A DNA stretch of 64,000 nucleotides, taken from NCBI RefSeq assembly GCF_003458415.1, contig NZ_QRUF01000008.1, positions 12,582 through 76,581 on the forward strand, read 5' to 3'. The position numbers were made by a program, and so were the translations under genes. Positions 50,347 to 58,366 of this stretch are shown one piece after another. The notes under the pieces were generated by a model that was given only the letters and a program-made list of their open reading frames with translations, ran no database searches and was not told the origin of the DNA. How positions within the stretch are numbered: position 1 is the stretch's first letter; every line of letters starts with the position of its first letter. The stretch is from Collinsella sp. AF25-2LB. Its GTDB lineage: Bacteria; Actinomycetota; Coriobacteriia; Coriobacteriales; Coriobacteriaceae.

Positions 50347-50472
50347 ATGACCGATCTGATTGATTTTGTGAGACTTCTGACCGCTTTGGTCTCGTTCTTC
50401 ACAGCGCTCGTCGGGCTTTCCGAGGCACTCAAGCAACGTTCGAAGCAACGTAAAAGGGGTCGCCGCCGCTAA
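50347..50472 (+). CDS. Small hydrophobic peptide, candidate type I toxin
   Basis: A 41-aa peptide: short polar start (MTDLIDF), one transmembrane helix (about 7-28, LLTALVSFFTALVGL) and a strongly basic tail with nine Lys/Arg in the last 13 residues. This is the profile of TxpA/Fst/holin-like toxins. The ribosome site GGAGGTGAT is strong but is paired with CCTCCAT (50321-50327) in the 5' leader. An in-frame ATG at 50341 overlaps the ribosome site and is unlikely. Downstream, a minus-strand promoter and terminator define a short RNA antisense to the gene's end. Homology was not tested, so the role is inferred from structure. Confidence 0.65.
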   Translation: MTDLIDFVRLLTALVSFFTALVGLSEALKQRSKQRKRGRRR

Positions 50473-50534
50473 GGCGTTGACCCCTTAATCCAAGCAACGG
50501 CGCTGCCCAGCTTTCCAGAACTTGGGCTGCCGTC
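50452..50534 (-). ncRNA. Candidate antisense RNA (antitoxin) of about 83 nt
   Basis: It would start near 50534, seven bases after the -10 box of a good minus-strand promoter, and end at a stem GGGGTC...GACCCC followed by TTTTA (50451-50455). It overlaps the last six codons of the toxin-like frame and the 3' region of its mRNA. Its first bases (GACGGCAG) and a later GGGCAGCGCC match the 5' end of the toxin mRNA (GACGGCAG, GGGCAACGCC), so it would compete for the mRNA's own 3' pairing partners. Confidence 0.6.
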
Positions 50535-50540
50535 GACACT

Positions 50541-50569
50541 ATTCTACCCACGAATGACATTTTGGACAA
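50541..50569 (-). promoter_or_regulatory. Promoter of the antisense RNA
   Basis: On the minus strand TTGTCC (50564-50569) and TAGAAT (50541-50546) are separated by exactly 17 bp. The -10 and start region mirror those of the toxin mRNA. Confidence 0.65.
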
Positions 50570-50624
50570 TCGGTAATGCCGCTCTAAAAGCCTGGCACAA
50601 CCGGCACAACCTAGGCGGTCGCTG

Positions 50625-50658
50625 GATGTGACAAAGAGGCTGCCCCTTCGTCACATCC
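50625..50658. repeat. TGTGACAAAG hairpin, copy 2
   Basis: GATGTGACAAAGAGG and CCCCTTCGTCACATC pair with two mismatches. Together with copy 1 it brackets the toxin-like locus. Confidence 0.75.
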
Positions 50659-50690
50659 TAAATATTGCCTTTACGTGTTGATACACACGG

Positions 50691-50726
50691 TGTGCAATAA
50701 TACTCGCACTGTGCAATAGCGCACAG
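50691..50726 (+). promoter_or_regulatory. Operator region of the second TetR gene
   Basis: TGTGCAATA occurs at 50691-50699 and 50710-50718, 19 bp apart, and the second is part of the palindrome CTGTGC-AATAGC-GCACAG (50709-50726). The region precedes the tetR ribosome site and is probably an autoregulatory operator. Confidence 0.5.
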
Positions 50727-50747
50727 ACTGAGTAACAAGGAGGACGC

Positions 50748-51458
50748 TTGTCCCAGCTCGAAAAATGCGACCGCCGGTCCCTTCGCTCGCAGCGTGCCCT
50801 TCGCCAGGCACTTGCCAGCGAGCTTGCCGAAAGCGGCGACCTTTCGCGCATTAATGTCGCGTCGCTCACCGAGCGCGCTGGCCTTACGCGCCGCACGTTC
50901 TATTCGCACTACCGCGATATCCCCGACTTTATCAATCAAATCGAGGACGGCTTGCTGGCCGAGATCCGTGAGCGCATTGAGCTCATCACCGCAGCTCAGC
51001 TGCCCGATCTCTATCACAACATCGATGAGCTCGAGCCGGCACCCGGTTCGGTTGAGTTGCTGCGCTACCTTGCGGCCAACCGCGATTTAATCGGATCGCT
51101 GCTGGGCCCGGGCGGCGACCCCGCCTTTATTAAAAAGATCATCGATACCGCACGCGAGGCCGTGGTGCCGCGTGCACAGACGGGCATTTTGGGCCTGGCG
51201 CTGGGCACGTTCTTTGACTACTACGTTACCTACGTCGTGAGCGCCGAGGTCGGCATGATTCAGCGCTGGTTTGAGCGCGGGCTCACCGAATCGCCCGAGG
51301 CCATGGCGCGCATTATGACGGTGCTCGCTTTTGTGCGCCCTGGTGATCTGTATGGCCAACCCATCGATATCAACGTGCCGGAATACGGCATGAAGCTATT
51401 GAACCTGCAGCTCGAGGACGCGGTCGACACCACCGCAACCGTCGAGTCCAACAACTAA
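50748..51458 (+). CDS. TetR-family regulator upstream of the giant activase gene
   Basis: A 236-aa TetR/AcrR protein starting at TTG 50748 with AAGGAGGACGC before it. The helix-turn-helix spans about 15-55 (LSRINVASLTERAGLTRRTF with YSHYRDIPDF). The C-terminal domain has the TetR_C_7-like pattern of DhaS-type members. It ends 11 bases before the activase gene, so they are one operon; it probably controls itself and the activase in response to a CoA-linked or acid metabolite. Confidence 0.85.
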   Translation: MSQLEKCDRRSLRSQRALRQALASELAESGDLSRINVASLTERAGLTRRTFYSHYRDIPDFINQIEDGLLAEIRERIELITAAQLPDLYHNIDELEPAPGSVELLRYLAANRDLIGSLLGPGGDPAFIKKIIDTAREAVVPRAQTGILGLALGTFFDYYVTYVVSAEVGMIQRWFERGLTESPEAMARIMTVLAFVRPGDLYGQPIDINVPEYGMKLLNLQLEDAVDTTATVESNN

Positions 51459-51469
51459 GAGGAGAGACA

Positions 51470-54400
51470 ATGAGCAAACTCGTCGAGGGCATTAAAGACC
51501 GTGTGGTCGCTGCCGCACGCGAGGCTGCGCCCGCCGTGGTGGACGCCGCGCAGAAGGCCGCGACTGCCGCTGCCGAGAAGGTCGCCGAGGCGGTTGCCGA
51601 GGCCAAGAACGCGGCAGGGGAGACGTCCATCGCTAGCGAGCCCGCCACCGCCGCTGAGCCCGTAGCCGTCACCGCCGCCCACGCCCCCGAAGGCGCGATC
51701 TTCAACCCCGAGAACGCTCGTGGCAACCTGCACTTGGGCATCGACGTGGGTTCCACCACCGTTAAGCTCGCCGTGCTCAACGACGACAACCAGATCGTCT
51801 ATGCCAAGTACCAGCGCCACCACACCGACGTCCGCGCCTGCGCTCGCGACCTGTTCGAGGGTGCTGCGACCGTGCTGCCGACGGCCCAGATGACCTGCGC
51901 CATTACCGGCTCGGGCGGCCTGCTGCTGTCCCAATGGCTCGACCTGGAGTTTGTCCAGGAGGTCATCGCCAGCAAGCGTGCCGTCGAGACCCTTATCCCG
52001 GCCACCGATGTCGCCATCGAGCTGGGCGGCGAGGACGCCAAGATCATCTACTTCGACAACGGCATCGAGCAGCGCATGAACGGCACCTGCGCCGGCGGCA
52101 CTGGCGCGTTCATCGACCAGATGGCCACTCTGCTGCACACCGACGCCAGCGGCCTCAACGAGCTCGCGGCCAACGCCACCACCATCTATCCAATCGCCAG
52201 CCGCTGCGGCGTCTTTGCCAAGACCGACGTCCAGCCGCTGCTCAACGAAGGCGCCCGCCCCGAGGACGTGGCGGCCTCCATCTTCCAGGCTGTCGTGACC
52301 CAGACTATCTCGGGCCTGGCGTGCGGCCGTCCCATCCGCGGCAACGTCGCCTTCCTGGGCGGCCCGCTGCAGTACCTCTCCGAGCTGCGCCACCGCTTCT
52401 ACCTTACGCTCAACCTGGACGAGGAGCACCGCATTGTGCCCCAAAACGCTCACCTGTTTGTGGCGAGCGGCGCCGCCATGGCGCATGAGTCCAACAAGCT
52501 CAGCACGTTCCCGCAGCTCATCGAGGCTATCGATGCCCTGGGTGACACACAGGGTGCCGAGGTCGAGCGCCTGGATCCGCTCTTTGCCACCGACGAGGAC
52601 TTCGCCGAGTTCAAAACCCGCCACGACCAGGAAGTCGTCCCCAAGGGCAAGCTCGACGGCTACACCGGCCGCGTGTTCATTGGCATCGACGCCGGTTCCA
52701 CCACCATGAAGGCCGCGCTCGTGGGCGAGGACGGCCAGCTGTTGCACACCTGGTACGGCAACAACAACGGCGACATCCTGGGCACGGCCAAGGTCATCAT
52801 GGCCGATTTCTACAACCATATCCCTGCAGGCTGCACCATCGGCCACGTGACCACCACGGGCTACGGCGAGGCGCTGCTCATCGAGGCCCTCAAGGCCGAC
52901 TCCGGCGAGATCGAGACCGTCGCGCACCTGCGTGGCGCCAAGGCATTCCTGCCCGGCGTGGAGTTCATTCTGGACATCGGCGGCCAGGACATGAAGTGCC
53001 TGCGCGTCAAGGACGGCGTTATCGAGCACATCATGCTCAACGAGGCCTGCTCGTCGGGTTGCGGTAGCTTTATCGAGAGCTTCGCCGTCTCTATGAACAT
53101 GGACGTGCGCGCGTTCGCCGACGCCGCCATCCATGCCAAGGCCCCGGTCGACCTGGGCAGTCGCTGCACGGTCTTTATGAACTCGCGCGTCAAGCAGGCG
53201 CAAAAGGAAGGCGCCACGGTGGGCGACATTGCGGCCGGCCTGTCCTATTCCGTCATCAAGAACGCCTTGTTCAAGGTCATTAAGCTGCGCGACCCCAAGG
53301 AGATCGGCAGCCAGGTGATCGTTCAGGGCGGCACCTTTATGTCCGATGCCACGCTGCGCGCGTTTGAGCAGCTCACCGGCGTTCATGCCGTGCGTCCCGA
53401 CATCGCCGGCTGCATGGGCGCCTACGGTGCGGCCCTGCTCGCCCGCGATCGCGCCGGCGCCGACGGCACCTCGACCATCCTTTCGGCCGAGGACATCGCG
53501 CACCTCACCGTGACGCAAAAGCACGTCCGCTGCGGTCGCTGCTCCAACAACTGCCAGCTCACCGTCAACGACTTTGGCGGCGGCAGGCGCTTCATTACCG
53601 GCAACCGCTGCGAGAAGGGTGCCGGCCACAAAAAGCAGAAGACCGAGGCCCCCAACCTCTTCAAAAAGAAAAACGAGCTGCTCTTTAACCGCGAGGTGCT
53701 GAGCCCCGACGAGGCCCCGCGCGGCACCGTGGGTATCCCGCGTGCACTCAACATGTACGAGAACTACCCCTTCTGGCATGCGTTCTTTACGCGCTTGGGC
53801 TTTAGCGTGCAGCTGTCCGACCAGTCGAGCAAGAAGACCTACCAGGCGGGCATCGAGTCCATGCCGTCCGAGAGCGTGTGCTATCCGGCCAAGATGAGCC
53901 ACGGCCACGTGATGAACCTTATCGACCGTGACGTCGACTTTATCTGGATGCCGTGCGTGCGCTGGGAGCGCAAGGAGGATCCGACGGCTGGCAACTGTTA
54001 CAACTGCCCCATCGTCATGAGCTACCCCACGGCGCTGGCGCTCAATATTGATGAGATCCGCGAGCAGAACATCGAGTTCCTGTATCCGTTTGTGCCTTAT
54101 CACGACAAGACCGAGCTCAAGCGCCGCCTGTACCAGGTGCTCGCCGTCGACCGCGTGGCCGATGCAGAGGCCGGTCGCGGTCGCGTGCGTGGTCCCAAGA
54201 TTACGCGCTCCGAGGTCGATGCCGCCGTCAACGCTGCCTTTGAGGCCGATGCGCGTTTCCACGAGGACATCCAGACTATGGGCGAGGAGGCTCTTAAGTG
54301 GGTCGAGGACCACGGCGGCCACGGCATCGTACTCGCCGGTCGTCCCTACCATAACGACCCCGAGATCAACCACGCCCTGCCCGAGCTTATCTCGAGCTTT

Positions 54401-56257
54401 GGCTTTGCGGTCTTTACCGAGGATTCGCTCGCGCATCTGGTAAAGCCCGAGCGTCCGATTCGCGTCGTCGACCAGTGGATGTACCACAGTCGCCTGTACG
54501 CCGTGGCCCGTTTTGTGACGATGCGCAACGATCTGGACCTGATCCAGCTCAACTCCTTCGGCTGCGGCTTGGACGCCCTGACCACCGACCAGGTGCAGGA
54601 GATCCTGGAAGCCAGCGGCAAGATTTACACCGTGCTCAAGATCGACGAGGTGTCCAACCTGGGTGCCGCGCGCATCCGCATCCGCTCGCTCATGGCCGCG
54701 CTTAAGGACCAGGAGGCCGAGCGCTTGGCCGAGGCCACGGCCGCGGGCGAGGCCTACGAGCAGGGCGATGCCGCGCCGGTGGCGCCCTCCACGGATGCCC
54801 CCGCGTTCGCGAGCCGCAAGTACACGTTTGAGGCGCAGCGTGAGAGCGCATCGACCGCGTGGCCTAAGGTGCCCTTTACCGAGCAGATGCGCGACGAGGG
54901 CTACACCATCCTGTGCCCGCAGATGGCGCCGATCCACTTTGACCTGGTCAAAGAGGTGTTTCGCGGTGCCGGCTACAACTTGGAGCTGCTGCCCTCGACC
55001 GACCACGATGCCGTCGAGGCCGGTCTGCGCTATGTGAACAATGACATTTGCTACCCGTCGATTCTGGTGACGGGCCAGATTATGGAGGCCATCGAGAGCG
55101 GTCGGTACGACCTGTCCAAGACCGCCGTGGTCATCAGCCAGACCGGCGGCGGCTGCCGTGCTACCAACTACATCGCGCTCATTCGCAAAGCCCTGCGCGA
55201 GAGCGGTCACCCTGAGATTCCGGTGATCTCGCTTTCGGCTGTGGCGCTCGGCGAGGACAACCCCGGCTTTAAGATTACGCCGGCGCTGCTTAAGCAGGCA
55301 GTCTACGCGGTGCTCTTTGGCGACGTGATGATGCAGATGCTCTACCGCTGCCGTCCGTACGAGGCCACGCCCGGTGCGGCGAACGCACTCTACGAGGAGT
55401 ACATGGCGCGCGCTCGCAAGCTGGCGCCCAAGTTTAACCGCCACAACTACACCAAGCTGTGCCGCGAGGCCATCCGCGCGTTCGACACCATGCCGCTCGT
55501 GGGCGAGGGCACCAAGCCGCGCGTGGGCGTGGTCGGTGAGATCCTGGTCAAGTTCCACCCCACAGCCAACAACCACGTGGTCGACGTTATCGAGCGCGAG
55601 GGCTGCGAGGCCGTGGTGCCGGGCCTGCTCGACTTCTTCCTGTACTCTATGAGCAACGCCGAGCTGCAGAAGGACGAGTTGGGTAGCTCTGCCACGACGC
55701 GTGCGGGCATGCAGGCGCTCATCAAGCTTGTGGACTGGATGCGCACGCCGGTGGAGGAGATGCTCGAAAAGTCTCGCCGCTTTGAGGCGCCCGAGCGCAT
55801 CGGCACCATGGCCGACAAGGCCCGCACGGTGCTTTCGGTGTGCAACAACATGGGCGAGGGCTGGTTGCTCACGGCCGAGATGCTCGACCTGATTGACCAT
55901 GGCGCGCCCAACATCATCTGCACGCAGCCCTTCGCGTGCCTGCCTAACCATGTGGTGGGTAAGGCCGTGATCAAGGAACTGCGCCGTCAGCACCCCGAGA
56001 GCAACATCGTCGCGGTGGACTACGACCCCGGTGCATCCGAGGTCAACCAGCTCAACCGTATTAAGCTCATGATCAGTGTGGCCAAGGAGAACATGCGCGC
56101 CGGTAAGGGCTTTAAGCTCGAGAAGGTGGCGCCGCTCGCGATGGACGAGGTCACCGGCCAGATGCGTGCTCATGACGGCTGTGTGAGCTGCGGGCCGGCC
56201 AGCGAGGAGGCCGTGGCATCGGTCGCCGAGCGCCTGGGACGCGGCATTAAGAAGTAA
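51470..56257 (+). CDS. Giant 2-hydroxyacyl-CoA dehydratase activase-related protein
   Basis: A 1595-aa cytoplasmic protein. After an Ala-rich amphipathic helix (about 8-50) come two BadF/BadG/BcrA/BcrD-type ASKHA ATPase domains, the first opening with LGIDVGSTTVKLA (near 89) and the second with IGIDAGSTTMKAA (near 404). Each holds the cysteine motif of the [4Fe-4S] bridge (GTCAGGTGAF near 203; ACSSGCGSF near 523). A DUF2229 module (about 750-1000; CYPAKMSHGH, then cysteine-rich CVRWERKEDPTAGNCYNCP) and a dehydratase-subunit-like C-terminal part (about 1140-1500) follow. Known relatives inject electrons into radical dehydratases. Having activase and dehydratase-like parts in one chain suggests a self-contained ATP-driven reductase. 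Substrate is unknown. Confidence 0.85.
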   Translation: MSKLVEGIKDRVVAAAREAAPAVVDAAQKAATAAAEKVAEAVAEAKNAAGETSIASEPATAAEPVAVTAAHAPEGAIFNPENARGNLHLGIDVGSTTVKLAVLNDDNQIVYAKYQRHHTDVRACARDLFEGAATVLPTAQMTCAITGSGGLLLSQWLDLEFVQEVIASKRAVETLIPATDVAIELGGEDAKIIYFDNGIEQRMNGTCAGGTGAFIDQMATLLHTDASGLNELAANATTIYPIASRCGVFAKTDVQPLLNEGARPEDVAASIFQAVVTQTISGLACGRPIRGNVAFLGGPLQYLSELRHRFYLTLNLDEEHRIVPQNAHLFVASGAAMAHESNKLSTFPQLIEAIDALGDTQGAEVERLDPLFATDEDFAEFKTRHDQEVVPKGKLDGYTGRVFIGIDAGSTTMKAALVGEDGQLLHTWYGNNNGDILGTAKVIMADFYNHIPAGCTIGHVTTTGYGEALLIEALKADSGEIETVAHLRGAKAFLPGVEFILDIGGQDMKCLRVKDGVIEHIMLNEACSSGCGSFIESFAVSMNMDVRAFADAAIHAKAPVDLGSRCTVFMNSRVKQAQKEGATVGDIAAGLSYSVIKNALFKVIKLRDPKEIGSQVIVQGGTFMSDATLRAFEQLTGVHAVRPDIAGCMGAYGAALLARDRAGADGTSTILSAEDIAHLTVTQKHVRCGRCSNNCQLTVNDFGGGRRFITGNRCEKGAGHKKQKTEAPNLFKKKNELLFNREVLSPDEAPRGTVGIPRALNMYENYPFWHAFFTRLGFSVQLSDQSSKKTYQAGIESMPSESVCYPAKMSHGHVMNLIDRDVDFIWMPCVRWERKEDPTAGNCYNCPIVMSYPTALALNIDEIREQNIEFLYPFVPYHDKTELKRRLYQVLAVDRVADAEAGRGRVRGPKITRSEVDAAVNAAFEADARFHEDIQTMGEEALKWVEDHGGHGIVLAGRPYHNDPEINHALPELISSFGFAVFTEDSLAHLVKPERPIRVVDQWMYHSRLYAVARFVTMRNDLDLIQLNSFGCGLDALTTDQVQEILEASGKIYTVLKIDEVSNLGAARIRIRSLMAALKDQEAERLAEATAAGEAYEQGDAAPVAPSTDAPAFASRKYTFEAQRESASTAWPKVPFTEQMRDEGYTILCPQMAPIHFDLVKEVFRGAGYNLELLPSTDHDAVEAGLRYVNNDICYPSILVTGQIMEAIESGRYDLSKTAVVISQTGGGCRATNYIALIRKALRESGHPEIPVISLSAVALGEDNPGFKITPALLKQAVYAVLFGDVMMQMLYRCRPYEATPGAANALYEEYMARARKLAPKFNRHNYTKLCREAIRAFDTMPLVGEGTKPRVGVVGEILVKFHPTANNHVVDVIEREGCEAVVPGLLDFFLYSMSNAELQKDELGSSATTRAGMQALIKLVDWMRTPVEEMLEKSRRFEAPERIGTMADKARTVLSVCNNMGEGWLLTAEMLDLIDHGAPNIICTQPFACLPNHVVGKAVIKELRRQHPESNIVAVDYDPGASEVNQLNRIKLMISVAKENMRAGKGFKLEKVAPLAMDEVTGQMRAHDGCVSCGPASEEAVASVAERLGRGIKK

Positions 56258-56289
56258 CTGGCCTGCTATGGGCTAGATATGGGACAAAC

Positions 56290-56323
56290 GGGTGGCAGCC
56301 GTACCGGCTACCACCCGCTTTTT
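56290..56323 (+). terminator. Terminator of the activase operon
   Basis: GGGTGGCAGCC pairs with GGCTACCACCC, then GCTTTTT. Confidence 0.88.
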
Positions 56324-56342
56324 CTGGACATATGTTGCGTAA

Positions 56343-56852
56343 ATGACCTTGCTACAGCCTTCCGTGGGCTTGTCCGATTTTTGGGCCGGTTCGGGCTTTG
56401 AGGACAAGTTGCTGCAGGCCCAAGGCGATTTTTCGCTCAATGCGGGCCAGCACAGTGTGACCTATCTGCCAAACGACGATACGGTAACAACCGGTCGCTA
56501 CCAGGTACTGCTGTACGACAACAACTTTGGCGCGGCCGAGAGCTATCCCAAGTTCGACTGGGGCCAGCTGGGCGCCGCGGTGGTGACCGACTACAGCAAG
56601 GGAACGCATTCGTTTGGGCGCATCTTTACGGTGGACGAGAACGCGCGCACCTACGAGCTCGAGGACCAGGTCGCAGTGCCGTTCTCGGGCTACGTAAGCA
56701 GTGCACAGCGCGTCGGCGATTCAGATAGTATGCTCGTGGCATCGGGCCAGGCCAAGACCTTTACCGAGTACGATCGCTATGGACTGCCCATCGCCACCTA
56801 CGAGATGGAAGCCGAGAAGTACATCTACCGCGTGTACAAGTACGAGCTGTAG
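56343..56852 (+). pseudogene. C-terminal remnant of an arylsulfate sulfotransferase-like gene
   Basis: The 169-residue frame lacks a ribosome site and a promoter, and lies just after the activase terminator. Its sequence looks like the end of an ASST (arylsulfotransferase) beta-propeller: short repeats such as VLLYDNNFG, then HSFGRIFTVDENARTYELED and the closing VYKYEL. A complete enzyme would be about 500-600 aa with a catalytic histidine, none of which is here. The family assignment is from pattern memory and should be checked. Confidence 0.5.
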
Positions 56853-56919
56853 CGCTGCGCTTGGCTGTGCCTGCGCCCCGCGGCTGCGCTCTCGTGCCGG
56901 GCCCACCTCGCGTCCCGCA

Positions 56920-58059
56920 TCACTTTACGTCAAACTCCACACGATCGAGCTCGGGCACATTGAGGTCGATGAGTTTGCGGGCGACACGGCGGTCGTGCGC
57001 CCCAAGCGCCTCGCCTGTCGTCACATGGGCGACGATTTCGCGCTCGACGATGCCTTCTTCGTCCCCTTCGGTGGCCGAGGTCTCGACGGCGACGGTGTAA
57101 TCCTTAAAGCCCGGCAGCACCGCGGCAAGCTCGCGCGTGGTCTCGGTGACGCCGTAGCCGTCCTGCACGCCGGCCTGCGCCGATCCAATGGAGCCTGCGG
57201 TCATAACGATGCAGGGGATGGCAAAGATGACCGTTCCCACGATGATGCGGCGGCGCACTTTGCGTGACAGCTCGTTGACCTCGGCGTTTTCCTTGGCGGT
57301 CACAATGCCGTCGCCGTTCAGGTCGCGCTTGAGCGGCACGCGCAAAAGAAGCAGCACGGCTTCGGCAGCCAGTGCGATAAAGACTACATTGATGCCAAAC
57401 TCGTAAAGCGCCGAGAGAAACAGCGACCCGCTTGCGATGGCGATGCCGTAGCCCGCCGCGCACAGGGGCGGCATGAGCGCGGTCGCCACGGCTACGCCGG
57501 CGATGAGCGTGGCGGGTTCCTGGTCGCGCGAGTTGCCCAGGCCACCCGCAAAGCCGCCCGCGAGCGCGACGGCAAGGTCCCAAACAGTCGGTGTCGAATT
57601 GTCGATGATGGCGGCCGTGGTGGTGCCAAGGGGCGAGAGCTTAAAGTACAACGTGGACGTGACCAGGCAAAAGGCCATCTGTAGAGCCAAGCTCGCGACG
57701 GCCTCAAGGGTGATCTCGCGGTCGAGCGTGGCGATGCCGTATGCCATGGCAAGGACCGATCCCATAAGCGGGCAGATGAGCATGGCGCCCACGATGGCGA
57801 TGTCCGAATCGATATCGAGGCCGATGCTTGCGATGAGCATGGCGATGATGAGGATACACAGGTGAGAGCCAGTCAGACGCGCCCCGTTTACAAAACGCTT
57901 GCGGATCACGTGATAGGGCGCGCGTCCCTCGCGAATGTTGAACGCGCGCTTTAAAAAGCGACCAGTCTGCTCGGCAGCCTCACTATGGGCAGGGCGGATG
58001 CCGTGGCGCCGGTGATGGCGTTCGCGTAGTCGCTTGATCTGTTGTTTGTCGAGTTCCAT
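56920..58059 (-). CDS. DUF389 membrane protein with an EF-hand-like loop
   Basis: A 379-aa member of DUF389 (TIGR00341-like) with about seven transmembrane segments (about 55-235 and 270-290). Family motifs include GAMLICPLMGSVLAMAYG (about 90-107) and LAGGFAGGLGNSRDQEPATL in two parts. A cytosolic or outer loop has DLNGDGIVTAKE (about 244-255), which fits the 12-residue EF-hand calcium loop (D1, N3, D5, G6, I8 region, E12). Start at 58059 follows GGAACGAGGTGGAC. Function of DUF389 is unknown; calcium binding is an inference. Confidence 0.82.
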   Translation of the reverse strand: MELDKQQIKRLRERHHRRHGIRPAHSEAAEQTGRFLKRAFNIREGRAPYHVIRKRFVNGARLTGSHLCILIIAMLIASIGLDIDSDIAIVGAMLICPLMGSVLAMAYGIATLDREITLEAVASLALQMAFCLVTSTLYFKLSPLGTTTAAIIDNSTPTVWDLAVALAGGFAGGLGNSRDQEPATLIAGVAVATALMPPLCAAGYGIAIASGSLFLSALYEFGINVVFIALAAEAVLLLLRVPLKRDLNGDGIVTAKENAEVNELSRKVRRRIIVGTVIFAIPCIVMTAGSIGSAQAGVQDGYGVTETTRELAAVLPGFKDYTVAVETSATEGDEEGIVEREIVAHVTTGEALGAHDRRVARKLIDLNVPELDRVEFDVK

Positions 58060-58366
58060 GTCCACCTCGTTCCAGCGCGGTCCGCGCAACGCGCCCGTTG
58101 TCCTAACTCTACACCGTGGCGGGCGGGGTGTCTGTTGGATGCAGAATCCGATAGGGCGGATGACGCGGGAGCAAATGCAAATCACAGGCTCAATTCCATC
58201 CCGCGAGAATATGATGCACCAGCTCCTTCAAATGTGACGAAACTGTGAAGCACGAGAGCGTGAATTTCAAAAAATACGCTGGTCGTCAATGTTGCGCAAC
58301 AGAATTCAAAAATCGACAGCTACCGTTTGATACGTATGGATACATCCGTGTCAAAGGGAGAAAGCC

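Noticed and set aside
50293..50534. Classical Fst-type direct repeats shared by toxin mRNA and antisense RNA
   Set aside because: The matching blocks are inverted on the DNA, so both RNAs carry the same sequence rather than complementary ones. They fit closure of the mRNA's own ends instead.
51455..56173. A 1572-codon open frame on the minus strand opposite the activase gene
   Set aside because: It is a codon-bias shadow. The plus-strand frame has clear domains, while the minus frame is low in motifs, His/Leu/Val-rich and has no ribosome site or homology pattern.
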